Source: Xanthobacter autotrophicus Py2
Lineage (GTDB): Bacteria > Pseudomonadota > Alphaproteobacteria > Rhizobiales > Xanthobacteraceae
Assembly (NCBI GenBank): GCA_000017645.1
Contig: CP000781.1
Location: 4,575,501 to 4,639,500, forward strand
DNA: 64,000 nucleotides
Direction of reading: 5' to 3'
In this document: positions 37,018 to 47,179 of the stretch, in pieces
Position numbering within the stretch: position 1 is the stretch's first letter
Layout: each line of letters opens with the position of its first letter
Notes under the pieces: generated by a model
What the model was told of the DNA's origin: nothing
Seen by the model: only the letters and a program-made list of their open reading frames with translations
Databases searched by the model: none
Translations under genes and position numbers: made by a program

Positions 37018-40000
37018 GCCTGTCCGCGCACTTCATCCGCCGGCCGGTGGCGACGACGCTGATCACCTTCTGGGTGTTCGCCGCCGGCCTCGTCGCCTAT
37101 CCCCTGCTGCCGGTGGGGCCGTTGCCGGCGGTGGACTTTCCGGTGATCTCGGTGACGGCGAACCTGCCCGGCGCCAGCCCGCAGGTGGTGGCCGACACGG
37201 TGGCAAGCCCGCTGGAGCGCCATTTGGGCACCATCGCCGACGTGACCGAGATGACCTCGTCGAGCACCAATGGGACGGCCCGCATCACCCTGCAGTTCGG
37301 CCTGTCCCGCGACATCAATGGAGCCGCCCGCGATGTGCAGGCGGCCATCAACGCGGCCCGCGCCGACCTGCCGTCGAGCCTGCGCTCCAACCCCACCTAT
37401 CGCAAGGCCAACCCGGCCGACGCGCCCATCATGATTCTGTCGCTCACCTCGGACACCCTGTCGCGCGGCCAGATCTATGATGCGGCGAGCACGGTGCTGG
37501 CGCAGAAGTTGTTCCAGGTGGATGGCGTCGGCGACGTGACGGTGGGCGGCGGGTCGCTGCCGGCGGTGCGGGTGGAGCTGAACCCGAACGCGCTCTACAA
37601 ATACGGCATCGGGCTGGAGGACGTGCGCGCGGCTCTGGCCTCCGCCAACGCCCACGCCCCCAAGGGCGCCATCGACGGCGACAACCTGCGGTTCCAGATC
37701 TACGCCAACGACCAGGCCCTGAAGGCCGAGGACTACCGCAACCTCATCGTCGCCTATCGCGCCGACGCGCCAGTGCGCCTGTCGGACATCGGCGAGACGG
37801 TGGATTCCATCGAGAACATCCGCTCCGCGGGCCTCGCCAACGGTAAGCCGGCGACCCTGCTCATCCTGTTCCGCTCGCCCAACGCCAACATCATCGCCAC
37901 GGTGGACCGGGTGCGAGCGCTGCTGCCGTCGCTTTCCGCCTCCATCTCGCCGGCCATCGACCTCAACGTGGTGATGGACCGCTCCGCTACCATCCGCGCC
38001 TCGCTGGCGGATGTGACGCTCACCCTCGCCATCTCAGTGGTGCTGGTGATCGTGGTGGTGTTCGCCTTCCTGCGCGACTGGCGCGCCGCACTGGTGCCCA
38101 TCGTGGCGGTGCCGGTCTCCCTCGTTGGGACGCTCGCGGTGATGTACCTGTGCGGCTTCAGCATCAACAACCTGTCGCTGATGGCGCTGACCATCGCCAC
38201 CGGCTTTGTGGTGGACGATGCCATCGTGGTGCTGGAGAACATCGCGCGCCATCGCGCCGCCGGGCTCTCGGGCGTGGATGCGGCCCTGAAGGGGGCAGGG
38301 GAGGTGAGCTTCACCGTAGTGGCCATGAGCGTGTCGCTCATCGCCGTCTTCATCCCCATCCTGCTCATGGGCGGGCTGATCGGGAAGATCTTCCGCGAGT
38401 TCGCCCTGACCATCACCGCGACCATCCTCGTGTCGCTTTTCGTGTCGCTCACCACCACGCCGATGATGTGCGCCCTGCTGCTGCGCAACGAGGAGGGCCG
38501 ACAGCACGGCCGCCTGTTCCGCGCCAGCGAATGGGTGTTCGAGGCGGCGCTCTCCGCCTACCGGCGCTCGCTTGCCTTCTGCCTGGATCGGCCGCGCATC
38601 CTGCTTGCCGTCTTTTTCGCCACGCTGGCGCTGACGGTCCATCTCTACATCATCATCCCCAAGGGCTTTCTGCCGCAGCAGGACACTGGCCGCATCACCG
38701 GCATGATCCAGGCCGACCAGTCCATCTCGTTCCAGGCCATGTCGGGGAAGCTCAAGAGCTTCATCGACATTGTGCGGGCCGACCCGGCGGTGGACTCGGT
38801 GGTCGGCTTCACCGGGGGCGGGCAGGGCAATTCCGGCTTCGTCTTCGCCGCGCTGAAACCCCTGGCACAGCGGGGCGTTTCGGCGGACGAGGTGATCACC
38901 CGGCTGCGCCGCGCGCTGGCGGTGGTGCCCGGCGCCAACCTGTTCCTCCAGGCAGCGCAGGACATCCAGGTGGGTGGACGGCCGGCCAACGCCCAGTTCC
39001 AGTACACCCTGGAGGGCGACAGCTTCCAGGAACTCGCCGAATGGGTGCCCAAGCTATTGGCCGCCCTGCAGCGCGACCCGCGCGTCACCCAGGCCAACAG
39101 CGACCAGCAGTCCCGCGGCATCCAGACCGAGATCGTCATCGACCGCGACACCGCCGCCCGGCTGGGCATCTCGGTGGGGCAGATCGACAACACGCTCTAT
39201 GACGCGTTCGGCCAGCGGCAGGTGTCCACCATCTACGTGGCGCGCAACCAGTATCACGTGGTGATGGAGGTGGCGCCGCGCTTCTCCCAGCATCCCGAGG
39301 TGCTGGACGACGTCTTCATCAGCACGTCCGGTGGTGCGGTGGGCGGTTCGCAGGGCACCGGCGCCGTGGCGGGCACCTTCTCCGCCGCGGGATCATCGGC
39401 GACCGCCAGCACTGCTGCCAGCGCCGCCCGCAATGCGCTGACCAACGCCATCGGCGCCACCGGGCGCGCCTCCGCCTCCACCGGCTCGGCGGTGAGCACC
39501 AGCGCCGCGCCCATGATCCCGCTGTCGAGCGTGGCGCGGTTCGGCACCGGCTCCACGCCGCTGGCGGTGAACCACCAGGGGCTGTTCGTCGCGGCCACCT
39601 TGTCCTTCAACCTGGCGCCCGGCGCGGCGCTCAGCGACGCGGTGGTGGCGGTCGATGCGGCCAAGGCGCAGATCGGCCTTCCGGCCTCGATCCACGGCAG
39701 CTTCCAGGGCACGGCCCGCGCTTTCCAGCAATCCCTGTCCAGCCAGCCGCTGCTCATCCTCGCAGCACTGGTGGCGGTCTATCTGGTGCTCGGCATGCTC
39801 TACGAGAGTTTCGCCCACCCTCTGACGATCCTGTCCACCCTGCCGTCGGCCGGGGTGGGAGCGCTGCTGGCGCTGATGGCCTTCGGGGGCGAGTTCAACG
39901 TTATGGCGCTGATCGGCGTGATCCTGCTCATCGGCATCGTGAAGAAGAACGCCATCATGATGATCGACGTGGCCCTCGATGCCGAGCGCAACGGCGGCAT

Positions 40001-40289
40001 GGCGCCGCGCGAGGCCATCTTCCACGCCTGCCTGCTGCGCTTCCGACCCATCATGATGACCACCATGGCCGCCCTGTTCGGCGCCATTCCGCTGATGGTT
40101 GGCTTTGGGGAAGGCAGCGAGCTGCGCCGTCCGCTGGGCGTGGCCGTGGTCGGCGGCCTGCTGTTCAGCCAGCTTCTCACGCTCTATACGACGCCGGTGG
40201 TCTATCTCTACATCGACCGTCTGCGCCGGGGGCGCCTCCACACGGACCGGCGTGCCCGCCTGCGGCCGCCGCCAGAGCCGGCCGCATAG
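37014..40289 (+). CDS. mdtC: RND efflux pump, MdtC-type, with low-complexity insertion
   Basis: A 1091-residue RND transporter beginning at ATG 37014 ('[20 protein letters not shown]'), overlapping the mdtB stop. TM4 '[20 protein letters not shown]' keeps the two aspartates, and '[20 protein letters not shown]' is intact. Compared with the neighbouring mdtB, it has about 60 extra residues at about 770-832, rich in Ala, Ser, Gly and Thr ('[20 protein letters not shown]'), between the C-terminal porter segment and '[19 protein letters not shown]'. The insertion accounts for most of the extra length. It pairs with MdtB as a drug or metabolite exporter. Confidence 0.95.
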   Translation: MSLSAHFIRRPVATTLITFWVFAAGLVAYPLLPVGPLPAVDFPVISVTANLPGASPQVVADTVASPLERHLGTIADVTEMTSSSTNGTARITLQFGLSRDINGAARDVQAAINAARADLPSSLRSNPTYRKANPADAPIMILSLTSDTLSRGQIYDAASTVLAQKLFQVDGVGDVTVGGGSLPAVRVELNPNALYKYGIGLEDVRAALASANAHAPKGAIDGDNLRFQIYANDQALKAEDYRNLIVAYRADAPVRLSDIGETVDSIENIRSAGLANGKPATLLILFRSPNANIIATVDRVRALLPSLSASISPAIDLNVVMDRSATIRASLADVTLTLAISVVLVIVVVFAFLRDWRAALVPIVAVPVSLVGTLAVMYLCGFSINNLSLMALTIATGFVVDDAIVVLENIARHRAAGLSGVDAALKGAGEVSFTVVAMSVSLIAVFIPILLMGGLIGKIFREFALTITATILVSLFVSLTTTPMMCALLLRNEEGRQHGRLFRASEWVFEAALSAYRRSLAFCLDRPRILLAVFFATLALTVHLYIIIPKGFLPQQDTGRITGMIQADQSISFQAMSGKLKSFIDIVRADPAVDSVVGFTGGGQGNSGFVFAALKPLAQRGVSADEVITRLRRALAVVPGANLFLQAAQDIQVGGRPANAQFQYTLEGDSFQELAEWVPKLLAALQRDPRVTQANSDQQSRGIQTEIVIDRDTAARLGISVGQIDNTLYDAFGQRQVSTIYVARNQYHVVMEVAPRFSQHPEVLDDVFISTSGGAVGGSQGTGAVAGTFSAAGSSATASTAASAARNALTNAIGATGRASASTGSAVSTSAAPMIPLSSVARFGTGSTPLAVNHQGLFVAATLSFNLAPGAALSDAVVAVDAAKAQIGLPASIHGSFQGTARAFQQSLSSQPLLILAALVAVYLVLGMLYESFAHPLTILSTLPSAGVGALLALMAFGGEFNVMALIGVILLIGIVKKNAIMMIDVALDAERNGGMAPREAIFHACLLRFRPIMMTTMAALFGAIPLMVGFGEGSELRRPLGVAVVGGLLFSQLLTLYTTPVVYLYIDRLRRGRLHTDRRARLRPPPEPAA

Positions 40290-41702
40290 ATGAGGTTTTT
40301 CAGCACATTTGGGCGGCGCCCGCGTGGGGCGCTTCTGGCCGCCGGCGCCCTCGCGCTGCTGCTCGCCGGCTGCCTGCCGCAGGAGCCGGCGCCGGACGTG
40401 GGGATCGCCACCCCCACCCATTATGTGGAAGCGCCGGCCAACCCAAACGCCCATCTCCCGCCGCCCGAATGGTGGCGGAGCTTTCGCTCCAGCGACCTCA
40501 CCCGCTTCGTGGCGGAAGCCAACGTCGACAATCTCGACATCGCCGTCGCCACCGCTGAAATCGTGCAGGCCGACGCCCAGGTGGGCATATCCGGCGCACC
40601 GCTCTACCCCAACCTCACCTTCGCGGGCTCTGCCGCGCAGATCCGCTCCAGCGGCAGCAGCGGCAATCCGGGTAACACCAGCGGCCAGTATATTCTCGGC
40701 CTGTCCGCCGGCTACATGGTGGACTTCTGGGGAAAGAACCGCTCCGGCCTTCTGGCGGCGGAAGAGAATGCGGCGGCGGCCCGCTTCAATCGCGATGTGG
40801 TGACGCTGTCCACCCAGGTGGCGGTGGCCAATACCTATTTCCAGATCCTCGGCGCCCGTGACCAGCTGCGCATCGCGCAGAACAGCCTGGCCGCCGCAAC
40901 CCGCATCCTCGACATCGTGAAGCGACAGTTCGCCGGCGGCACCGTCTCGCAGCTCGACGTGTCGCAGCAGGAGGCGCTGGTGGCGCAGGTGCGGGCCTCG
41001 ATCCCGCCCATCGAGATCACCCTGCGCCAGAACTGGGCGGCGCTGGCCGTGCTGCTGGCGCGCACGCCCGTCGCGCTCACCCCGCCGCAGGGGAGCCTGT
41101 CGCAGATCACCGTGCCGCGCATCACCCCGGGATTACCGTCTGACCTCCTCACCCGCCGGCCCGATATTGCCCTCGCCGAGGCCCAGCTCCAGGCAGGGGG
41201 CTATAATGTGGAGGCGGCGCGGGCGGCCATGCTGCCGCAGATCCAGCTGACCGGCACCGGGGGAGTGCAGAGCGCGGCGCTTCAGGCGCTGTTCGCCCCT
41301 GGGGCTTGGTACTACACGCTGGTTGCGGGGCTGACCCAGCCCATTTTCGATGGCTACCTGCTGCAGAGCCAGCTCGACCAGGCCAAGGGCGTGCAGGTGC
41401 AGGACCTGCAGGTCTATCGCAAGGCCATCCTGTCGGCCTTCGCCGATGTGGAGAAGGCGCTGGTGGCGCTGGACCAGACCAACAAGCAGGTGAAGCTGCA
41501 GGCCGACGTGGTGGAAAGCTCACGCACCGCGTTCCGCGTGGCCGAATCCCAGCTGGCGGGCGGCACCACCACCCTCGTCGCCGTGCTTCAGGCGCAGCAG
41601 ACCTACTTTACAGCCGAGAATGGCCTGGCGCAGGCGCGGCTGTCGCGGCTGCTGGCCGCCACCAGCCTGTTCCAGGCGCTGGGTGGCGGGTGGGGCCCCT
41701 GA
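40290..41702 (+). CDS. Outer-membrane efflux lipoprotein (NodT/OprM family)
   Basis: A 470-residue outer-membrane factor. Lipobox 'LALLLAGCLPQ' places the acylated cysteine near residue 29. Two OEP repeats follow: 'LDIAVATAEIVQADAQVGIS' and 'PDIALAEAQLQAGGYNVEAA', the latter in the NodT signature 'LTRRPDIALAEAQL'. The trimer forms a barrel and periplasmic alpha-tunnel that docks on the adaptor. It starts directly after the mdtC stop codon, so the operon mdtA-mdtB-mdtC-OMF is complete. Regulation is not visible: no regulator gene lies beside it. Confidence 0.94.
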   Translation: MRFFSTFGRRPRGALLAAGALALLLAGCLPQEPAPDVGIATPTHYVEAPANPNAHLPPPEWWRSFRSSDLTRFVAEANVDNLDIAVATAEIVQADAQVGISGAPLYPNLTFAGSAAQIRSSGSSGNPGNTSGQYILGLSAGYMVDFWGKNRSGLLAAEENAAAARFNRDVVTLSTQVAVANTYFQILGARDQLRIAQNSLAAATRILDIVKRQFAGGTVSQLDVSQQEALVAQVRASIPPIEITLRQNWAALAVLLARTPVALTPPQGSLSQITVPRITPGLPSDLLTRRPDIALAEAQLQAGGYNVEAARAAMLPQIQLTGTGGVQSAALQALFAPGAWYYTLVAGLTQPIFDGYLLQSQLDQAKGVQVQDLQVYRKAILSAFADVEKALVALDQTNKQVKLQADVVESSRTAFRVAESQLAGGTTTLVAVLQAQQTYFTAENGLAQARLSRLLAATSLFQALGGGWGP

Positions 41703-41705
41703 GGG

Positions 41706-43316
41706 TTATGGCTGCACCGCGGCCACCGCATCGTCCACGCTGTAGCTGCAGCGCGCCACCAGATCGCGGGCGCCGGCGGCCGCCAGCAGGTCGCGGACAC
41801 GATCATGGGCGCGGGCGAGCTGCAGGCGCAGCCCAGCCTGGCGCATGACGGCATCGAACTCCACCAGGGCGTCGAGGGCCGTGCTGTCCAGATCAAAGCT
41901 TTCCTCGAGGCTCACCACCACCGCGTGAAGGCCCGGCTCGGCGCGGGAGCTGGCGGCGATGATGCCCATGATCCGGTCGGCGTTGGCGAAGAACAGCGGC
42001 TGCGCCGGCCGCCAGATGGCGATGCCCTGCGGGGCGACGGCATCGGGATGGCGGGCAAGATCGACATAATCGTGCGTCGTGCCGAGCCGTCCCAGCTGCG
42101 CCACCTGGGGCGCCGCCAGCCGCTGCACCACGGCGGTGAGGGACAGGGCGATGGCCACCAGCATCCCGTTCAGGACGCCGAGCGCCAGCACGGCCACGGC
42201 CGCGGCGACGGCCACATACTGGTCGCGCCCCAGCGTCCACAGGCGCGCGAGCGGCGCTGGATCCAGCGCATGGACGAGGGCCGCGATCACCACCGCCGCC
42301 AGCACTGGCTCGGGCAGGCGCGCCACGAAACTCCCGCCGAAGATCACGAGGATCGCGAGGCCCAGCGCGGTGACGAAGGCGGTGGCGCGGGTGGCGGCTC
42401 CGGCGGCCTCGCTGGCGTTGCCGGCCGAGAATCCGGCGCCCACGGGCATGCCCTGGGCCAGCGCACTGGCCATGTTGGCAAGGCCGATGGCGGCCAGCTC
42501 CCGATCCGCGTCGACCGCCTCGCCATGGCGCAGCGACAGCGCCCGGATCGTGCCCCAGGATTCAGCGAAGAGGATCAGAACGAGCGGCAGGGCGAAGCGG
42601 GCGAGCTGGGAATAATCCGCCCAGCCGAGGCTTGGCCAGGAGGGCCACGCCGGCACGATGTCGATGGTGCCGACCACGGAGACCCCGTGCCCCTCCAGCC
42701 CGAACACGGTGGAGGCGGCCACGCCGCCGGCAAGGACGACGAAGGCGCCGGGGATGGCCGGGAACCGCCGGAGCGCCAGCAACACCGCCAGCGCCATGCC
42801 GCCGGCCGCCACGGCGAACGGGTTCCATCGTGGTAGCTCCAGCACGAGCTGCGGCACGAGATGGAAGATGTCCGTCGATGCCGCCTCCACGCCCACGAGA
42901 TGTGGCAACTGGCGGGCGATGATGGTCACCGCCAGCCCGAACGCGAACCCGCGCAGCACCGGCCGCGAGACAAACCCGGTGAAGTTTCCGAGCCGCGCCA
43001 CGGCCGCCAGCAGCAGGAAGCCGCCGACCAGCGCCACCACCACCGTGGTCGCGGCGAGCTTTACCGCGCCCTCGTCCGGCAGGGTCGCCAGCGTGGCGGC
43101 CAGGATCGCGGCGGACGATGAGGTCGGAGAGACGATGGCGAACCGGCTGCGCCCGGCCAATCCGTAGACGAAGCATCCGGCGACGGCGGCGAAGATGCCG
43201 TGCTGCGGCGGCAGGCCGGCAATGCTCGCATAGGCCACCGCTTCCGGCAGCAAAAGGCCGGCGAGGCAGAGGCCGGCGATGAAATCGCCGGCCCGTGGCC
43301 CTGGGATCGATGACAT
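41706..43316 (-). CDS. SulP-family anion transporter with STAS domain
   Basis: A 536-residue SLC26/SulP protein. The transport domain (residues 1-400) has about twelve or more hydrophobic segments with 'GLCLAGLLLPEAVAYASIAG' and 'LPPQHGIFAAVAGCFVYGLA', the family signature. A C-terminal STAS domain follows (about 420-530), with 'LVEFDAVMRQAGLRLQLARA' and the loop 'DLDSTALDALVE' that resembles the anti-sigma antagonist phosphoserine region. Substrates in the family include sulphate, bicarbonate and dicarboxylates; no choice is possible here. Start 43316 has GGTGAGG upstream. Convergent with the efflux operon, 3 bases apart. Confidence 0.92.
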   Translation of the reverse strand: MSSIPGPRAGDFIAGLCLAGLLLPEAVAYASIAGLPPQHGIFAAVAGCFVYGLAGRSRFAIVSPTSSSAAILAATLATLPDEGAVKLAATTVVVALVGGFLLLAAVARLGNFTGFVSRPVLRGFAFGLAVTIIARQLPHLVGVEAASTDIFHLVPQLVLELPRWNPFAVAAGGMALAVLLALRRFPAIPGAFVVLAGGVAASTVFGLEGHGVSVVGTIDIVPAWPSWPSLGWADYSQLARFALPLVLILFAESWGTIRALSLRHGEAVDADRELAAIGLANMASALAQGMPVGAGFSAGNASEAAGAATRATAFVTALGLAILVIFGGSFVARLPEPVLAAVVIAALVHALDPAPLARLWTLGRDQYVAVAAAVAVLALGVLNGMLVAIALSLTAVVQRLAAPQVAQLGRLGTTHDYVDLARHPDAVAPQGIAIWRPAQPLFFANADRIMGIIAASSRAEPGLHAVVVSLEESFDLDSTALDALVEFDAVMRQAGLRLQLARAHDRVRDLLAAAGARDLVARCSYSVDDAVAAVQP

Positions 43317-43487
43317 AGCCTCACCTGTCGACGTGCGGCGGATCTTGCGGTGCGCCGATCGCCCATCCATCCTGTCGGCCACCATAGCGCGTCGAGAGCG
43401 GGCTGCGTACGCCAGCGATCGGTTTCAGAAGAGTCCGAGCGAAAACGGGTCATACGGGATCCGGCTTGCGGCTTTCGCTAGTCGCTG

Positions 43488-44015
43488 TCAGAGGCGTCCT
43501 TCGTCCGTGATCGACATGACTTCGGCAACCACGCCCTTGGAGGCCAGGCACTTCCAGGGCGCCCGTTTCGGGCCGACGCCAACGATGACCGTGGTGTTCG
43601 CCTCGGATGTCTCGACCCGAAGCGTTGCCACGTCTCCATTATTGGTCGTGGTGCTGACGGCCTGAAGGCACGCCTGCTCATCCCTGGACGGCGTTGCGCC
43701 CTGGCTTTGTGCCGGAGCAGTCGTCTTGTTGACGACGAAGTTCGTGATCTTGCTGCCGGCCTTGTTGAACGAGCACTGAAAGGTTCGCTCACCGGAAGGG
43801 GTGAACGCGGTGCCGTTGACCGCGTGGCTGCCGTCGGTTCGCTGGCCTTCGTATTTGGTGTCGATTTCGGGCATCCGGACCTTGAGTGCCTCATGAGCCT
43901 TGCTGCGGCACATGGCCATCATGATCTCGGGCGTTTCTGCGTGCGCGGGACCGCCAAGCAGCACAAAGACGAACACTGCTGCGCTTGCGTACGAAGAGGT
44001 AAAAACAGATCCCAT
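43488..44015 (-). CDS. Secreted cysteine-containing protein of unknown function
   Basis: From ATG 44015, with the excellent ribosome site GGAGGA, a 175-residue exported protein. The signal peptide is 'SASAAVFVFVLLGGPAHAE'-like (cleavage at HAE-TPE). Four cysteines follow in the mature part ('MAMCRSKAHEA', 'TFQCSFNKAG', 'DEQACLQAV', 'PWKCLASKG'), suggesting two disulphides. Sequence is rich in Thr, Ser, Asn and Lys, and codon use looks less GC-biased than the neighbours, which may mean later acquisition. No domain recognised. Confidence 0.7.
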   Translation of the reverse strand: MGSVFTSSYASAAVFVFVLLGGPAHAETPEIMMAMCRSKAHEALKVRMPEIDTKYEGQRTDGSHAVNGTAFTPSGERTFQCSFNKAGSKITNFVVNKTTAPAQSQGATPSRDEQACLQAVSTTTNNGDVATLRVETSEANTTVIVGVGPKRAPWKCLASKGVVAEVMSITDEGRL

Positions 44016-44274
44016 TGCGTCCTCCAATAGGTTTTCGGAGACGGGATATATTTTCAGCCAGCACGCAACAAATCCAGTGTGTTGTCGTGGCGTGCGAAAG
44101 TCATCTATAGCTTAAGTTTAAATTATACCATTCGATGGTGCACAGGTGTGAGCAGCCTCTTCAGCATCGCCGCGTTTTTCTGGATCGGGCGTGAAAGTCC
44201 AGCGTGAAATCCGCTCGGCGGGCGCCGCTCACACCGAGTTTGGATTTCAGGACGAATGACCTGGAAAGGTATTC

Positions 44275-44349
44275 TGGCGCGCCCTAGGGGAGTCGAACCC
44301 CTCTCTCCACCGTGAAAGGGTGGCGTCCTAACCGATAGACGAAGGGCGC
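44275..44349 (-). tRNA. tRNA-Glu (anticodon TTC)
   Basis: On the minus strand a 75-base cloverleaf: acceptor GCGCCCT pairs with AGGGCGC, discriminator G, encoded CCA at 44277-44275. The anticodon loop CTTTCAC gives TTC, reading glutamate GAA/GAG. The T-loop region GGTTCGACTCC is standard. Confidence 0.97.
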
Positions 44350-44555
44350 GCGCCGCTTCGGTCCGGGTAAGCGGGCCGAAGTGCGCGTCGTTATAGGGGG
44401 AGCCCCATGCGTCCGCAAGGGTCGCATGGGAGATTTCCAAAGCCGGCTTGCGGCGGCCTCCTCTGGCCATGTGCAAGCTTGCCGAAAGGAGGCTGCCCAA
44501 ACAGAAGGGCGGCCTGTCCGCCAAGCGGCGCCGGAGCTCGGTTCCGCCCTTCAGC

Positions 44556-44978
44556 TCACCACTTGCCGGTGTTGGCCATGGAGGCCCAGGGCTCGGCCGG
44601 AGCTTTGGGGCCGCCTTTCTGCAGCAGCTCCACCGACACGTTGTCGGGCGAGCGGACGAAGGCCATGTAGCCGTCGCGCGGCGGCCGGTTGATGGTGACG
44701 CCGCCCGCCATCAGGCGCTCGCAGGTGGCGTAGATGTCCTCCACCTCGAAGGCGAGATGGCCGAAATTGCGGCCCTCGCCATAGGGCTCGGGATCCCAGT
44801 TGTAGGTCAGCTCGATCTCGGCCACATCGGCCTGGCCGGGGGCGGCGAGGAAGACGAGGGTGTACCGTCCCTGCGGCACCTCCTTGCGGCGGACCTCCTT
44901 CAGCCCCAGCTTGTTGCAATAGAAATCCAGCGACTGGTCGATGTCGGTCACGCGGACCATGGTGTGCAGAAAGCGCAT
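44556..44978 (-). CDS. gloA: Lactoylglutathione lyase-like (glyoxalase I) protein
   Basis: A 140-residue VOC-superfamily protein. Metal-ligand and structural motifs of glyoxalase I are present: His in '[12 protein letters not shown]', Glu in '[20 protein letters not shown]', His in '[13 protein letters not shown]' and Glu in '[11 protein letters not shown]'. It would isomerise the hemithioacetal of methylglyoxal and glutathione to S-lactoylglutathione. The last metal segment deviates from the usual 'DPDGY.IEL' (here '[11 protein letters not shown]'), but the ligand Glu remains. Divergent from the Sir2 gene at 121 bases. Confidence 0.9.
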   Translation of the reverse strand: MRFLHTMVRVTDIDQSLDFYCNKLGLKEVRRKEVPQGRYTLVFLAAPGQADVAEIELTYNWDPEPYGEGRNFGHLAFEVEDIYATCERLMAGGVTINRPPRDGYMAFVRSPDNVSVELLQKGGPKAPAEPWASMANTGKW

Positions 44979-45099
44979 TGGCGTTCTCGTCGTTCAGAGG
45001 GAGCGCGGCGCTCCGGATGGGGATAGGGTCCGCGCCGGCCGGCGTAGCCGGCGCCGTTTGGGCAAGTGGAGGGCGCCGGTGGGCCGGCGCTGCTGACGT

Positions 45100-45870
45100 A
45101 TGATCTTTGACACCGATCTCAAGGGCGCCCAGGCGCGTCTCGCCGAACTTCTCGATGAGGCGTCCTGCGCCGTCGCCTTTACCGGCGCCGGCCTTTCGAC
45201 GGAATGCGGCATTCCCGATTTCCGCTCCCCCGGCGGGCTGTGGACCCAGAACAAGCCGATCCCGTTCGATGTCTTCGTGTCCCACAAGGCGGCGCGGAAC
45301 GAGGCGTGGCGGCGCAAGTTCGCCATGGAGGAGGCCTTTGCCTCCGCCCGCCCTGGCCGCGGCCACAGGGCCCTTGCCCGGCTGCACGGACACGGGCGGC
45401 TCAAGGGCATCATCACCCAGAATATCGACGGCCTGCATCAGGCCTCCGGCGTGCCCGACGCGGCGCTGATCGAACTGCACGGCAACGGCACCTACGCCAC
45501 CTGCCTCGACTGCGGCGCGCGCTATGAGCTGGATTGGGTCAAGGCGCGATTCGATGCCTCCGGCGGATCAGCCCCCGATTGCCCCGAATGCGGGGGACCC
45601 ATCAAGGCAGCCACCATCTCCTTCGGGCAGGCCATGCCCGAGACGGAAATGGCTCGGGCGGATGAACTGACCCGCAAGTGCGATCTGTTCATTGTCATCG
45701 GCTCGTCGCTGGTGGTGTTCCCGGCGGCGGGATTCCCGCTGAAGGCCAAGAAGAAGGGTGCACGGCTGGTGATCCTCAACCGCGAGCCCACGGATTTCGA
45801 CGAATTGGCCGATCTTGTGGTGCGCACCGAGATCGGCGACCTGTTGGAACCCTTTGCACAGGACGCATGA
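45100..45870 (+). CDS. cobB: Sir2-family NAD-dependent protein deacylase
   Basis: A 256-residue sirtuin. NAD-binding 'FTGAGLSTECGIPDFRS' and 'ITQNIDGLHQASG', the catalytic histidine in 'LIELHGNGTYATC', and the zinc module with four cysteines ('CLDCGARYEL' and 'CPECGGPIK') are intact; 'GSSLVVFPAAGFPLKAKKKG' completes the Rossmann fold. It removes acyl groups from lysines, producing nicotinamide and O-acyl-ADP-ribose. The typical CobB residues for desuccinylase specificity (Tyr and Arg of an 'AxxxYxxR' pattern) are not evident, so deacetylase activity is more likely. Length is normal. Confidence 0.94.
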   Translation: MIFDTDLKGAQARLAELLDEASCAVAFTGAGLSTECGIPDFRSPGGLWTQNKPIPFDVFVSHKAARNEAWRRKFAMEEAFASARPGRGHRALARLHGHGRLKGIITQNIDGLHQASGVPDAALIELHGNGTYATCLDCGARYELDWVKARFDASGGSAPDCPECGGPIKAATISFGQAMPETEMARADELTRKCDLFIVIGSSLVVFPAAGFPLKAKKKGARLVILNREPTDFDELADLVVRTEIGDLLEPFAQDA

Positions 45871-46012
45871 TGCCGCAGGCTCTCGCCGAGGTCTTCCACC
45901 AAGGCCTGGCGCGAAGAGAGGGTGCGAAGAGGGTGGGCGAAGCCCCGGCGAGTTGCTATCCTGAAACCGGCGCGGCAAAGCGTGCGCGGCCGCGTGTAAG
46001 GTCGGGGTGGTC

Positions 46013-46591
46013 ATGGGGTCTGACGCACTGGGGCTGGGGCCACGGACCGCCGGCTCGTCGGAGGACGGACTTGAGGAGCCCGCCGGGCTCGTCGAGGTTA
46101 CCGGCTCCATCAAATGGTTCGATGCCTCCAAGGGCTACGGCTTCATCGTCCCGGACGACGGCGGCCCCGATGTGCTGGTCCATGTCACCTGCCTGCGGCG
46201 CGACGGCTTCCAGACCGCCATGGAAGGCGCCCGCGTGGTCTGCGAGGCAGTCCAGCGGGCCAAGGGGCGGCAGGCCTTCCGGGTGCTCTCCCTCGACCTC
46301 TCGACCGCGGTGCATACTGCTCCGCCGCAGCCGCGCACCCGCACGGTGGTGGAACCCAGGAGCGGTTTCGAGCCGGCCACGGTGAAATGGTTCAACCGGC
46401 TGCGCGGCTTCGGCTTCCTCACCCAGGGGGACGGCACGCCGGACATCTTCGTCCATATGGAGACGCTGCGCCGCCACGGCCTCACCGAACTTCGGCCCGG
46501 CCAGACGGTGATGGTGCGCTACGGCGACGGCGATAAGGGCCTCATGGCCGCCGAAGTGAAGGCCGATACCGGACCCAGCGGGAACACCTGA
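46013..46591 (+). CDS. Double cold-shock-domain protein
   Basis: A 192-residue protein with two cold-shock domains. The first (about 28-95) has '[20 protein letters not shown]' and 'DVLVHVTCL', and the second (about 122-186) has '[20 protein letters not shown]' and 'DIFVHMETL'. These are RNP1 (KGYGFI, RGFGFL) and RNP2 (VLVHV, IFVHM) motifs. It should bind single-stranded RNA or DNA and act as an RNA chaperone. Start 46013 preferred; GTG 46007 also in frame. The two-domain form is common in Hyphomicrobiales. Confidence 0.9.
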   Translation: MGSDALGLGPRTAGSSEDGLEEPAGLVEVTGSIKWFDASKGYGFIVPDDGGPDVLVHVTCLRRDGFQTAMEGARVVCEAVQRAKGRQAFRVLSLDLSTAVHTAPPQPRTRTVVEPRSGFEPATVKWFNRLRGFGFLTQGDGTPDIFVHMETLRRHGLTELRPGQTVMVRYGDGDKGLMAAEVKADTGPSGNT

Positions 46592-46593
46592 TC

Positions 46594-47148
46594 ATGCCAT
46601 TTGCCATCGTGAAGACCGGCGCTTCCCCCGCGCCGACGGGTCGCGGAATTTTGGGCCGCGCGGGTCGCGGCAGAACCATCCCTGCTGGAATGATTCTCGG
46701 CCTTGCGCTGGCCCTTTCCCCCGTCGCGCCGGCGCTGGCGGGGCCAGCCCCGGCGGTGCAGGCCGACAGCCTCGAGGCGCTGGAGATTGCCTCCTCCAAG
46801 GGCGTCGTCACGTTCGAGGTGGAGGTGGCGCGCACCGACGAGCAGCGCACCACCGGCCTCATGTATCGCAAGTCGCTGGGCGAGCGGGCGGGCATGCTGT
46901 TCGACTTCAAGGTGGACCAGCCCGTCTACATGTGGATGAAGAACACCTACATCCCCCTCGACATGCTGTTCATCCGGGCGGACGGCAGCATCGCCCGCAT
47001 CGCCGCCATGACCACCCCTTTGTCCACCGAGACCATCTCCTCCGGCGAGCCGGTGCGGGCGGTGCTGGAGATCGCGGGCGGCCAGGCGCGCAAGCTCGGC
47101 ATCAAGGCAGGCGACCGGGTGGCGCACCCGGTCTTTTCCGGCAAGTAG
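46594..47148 (+). CDS. DUF192 family exported protein
   Basis: A 184-residue protein starting two bases after the cold-shock gene stop, so probably co-transcribed. A long N-terminal region includes a membrane-targeting segment ('AGMILGLALALSPVAPALAG'). The DUF192 domain (about 68-180) has its hallmarks: 'VARTDEQRTTGLMYRKSLGE', 'AGMLFDFKVDQPVYMWMKNT' and 'IPLDMLFIRADGSI'. The family is widespread, of unknown function; some members have been linked to periplasmic or outer-membrane localisation. Confidence 0.9.
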   Translation: MPFAIVKTGASPAPTGRGILGRAGRGRTIPAGMILGLALALSPVAPALAGPAPAVQADSLEALEIASSKGVVTFEVEVARTDEQRTTGLMYRKSLGERAGMLFDFKVDQPVYMWMKNTYIPLDMLFIRADGSIARIAAMTTPLSTETISSGEPVRAVLEIAGGQARKLGIKAGDRVAHPVFSGK

Positions 47149-47179
47149 AGCATCTGCAGCGACCAGCGGGGCGTCGGCC

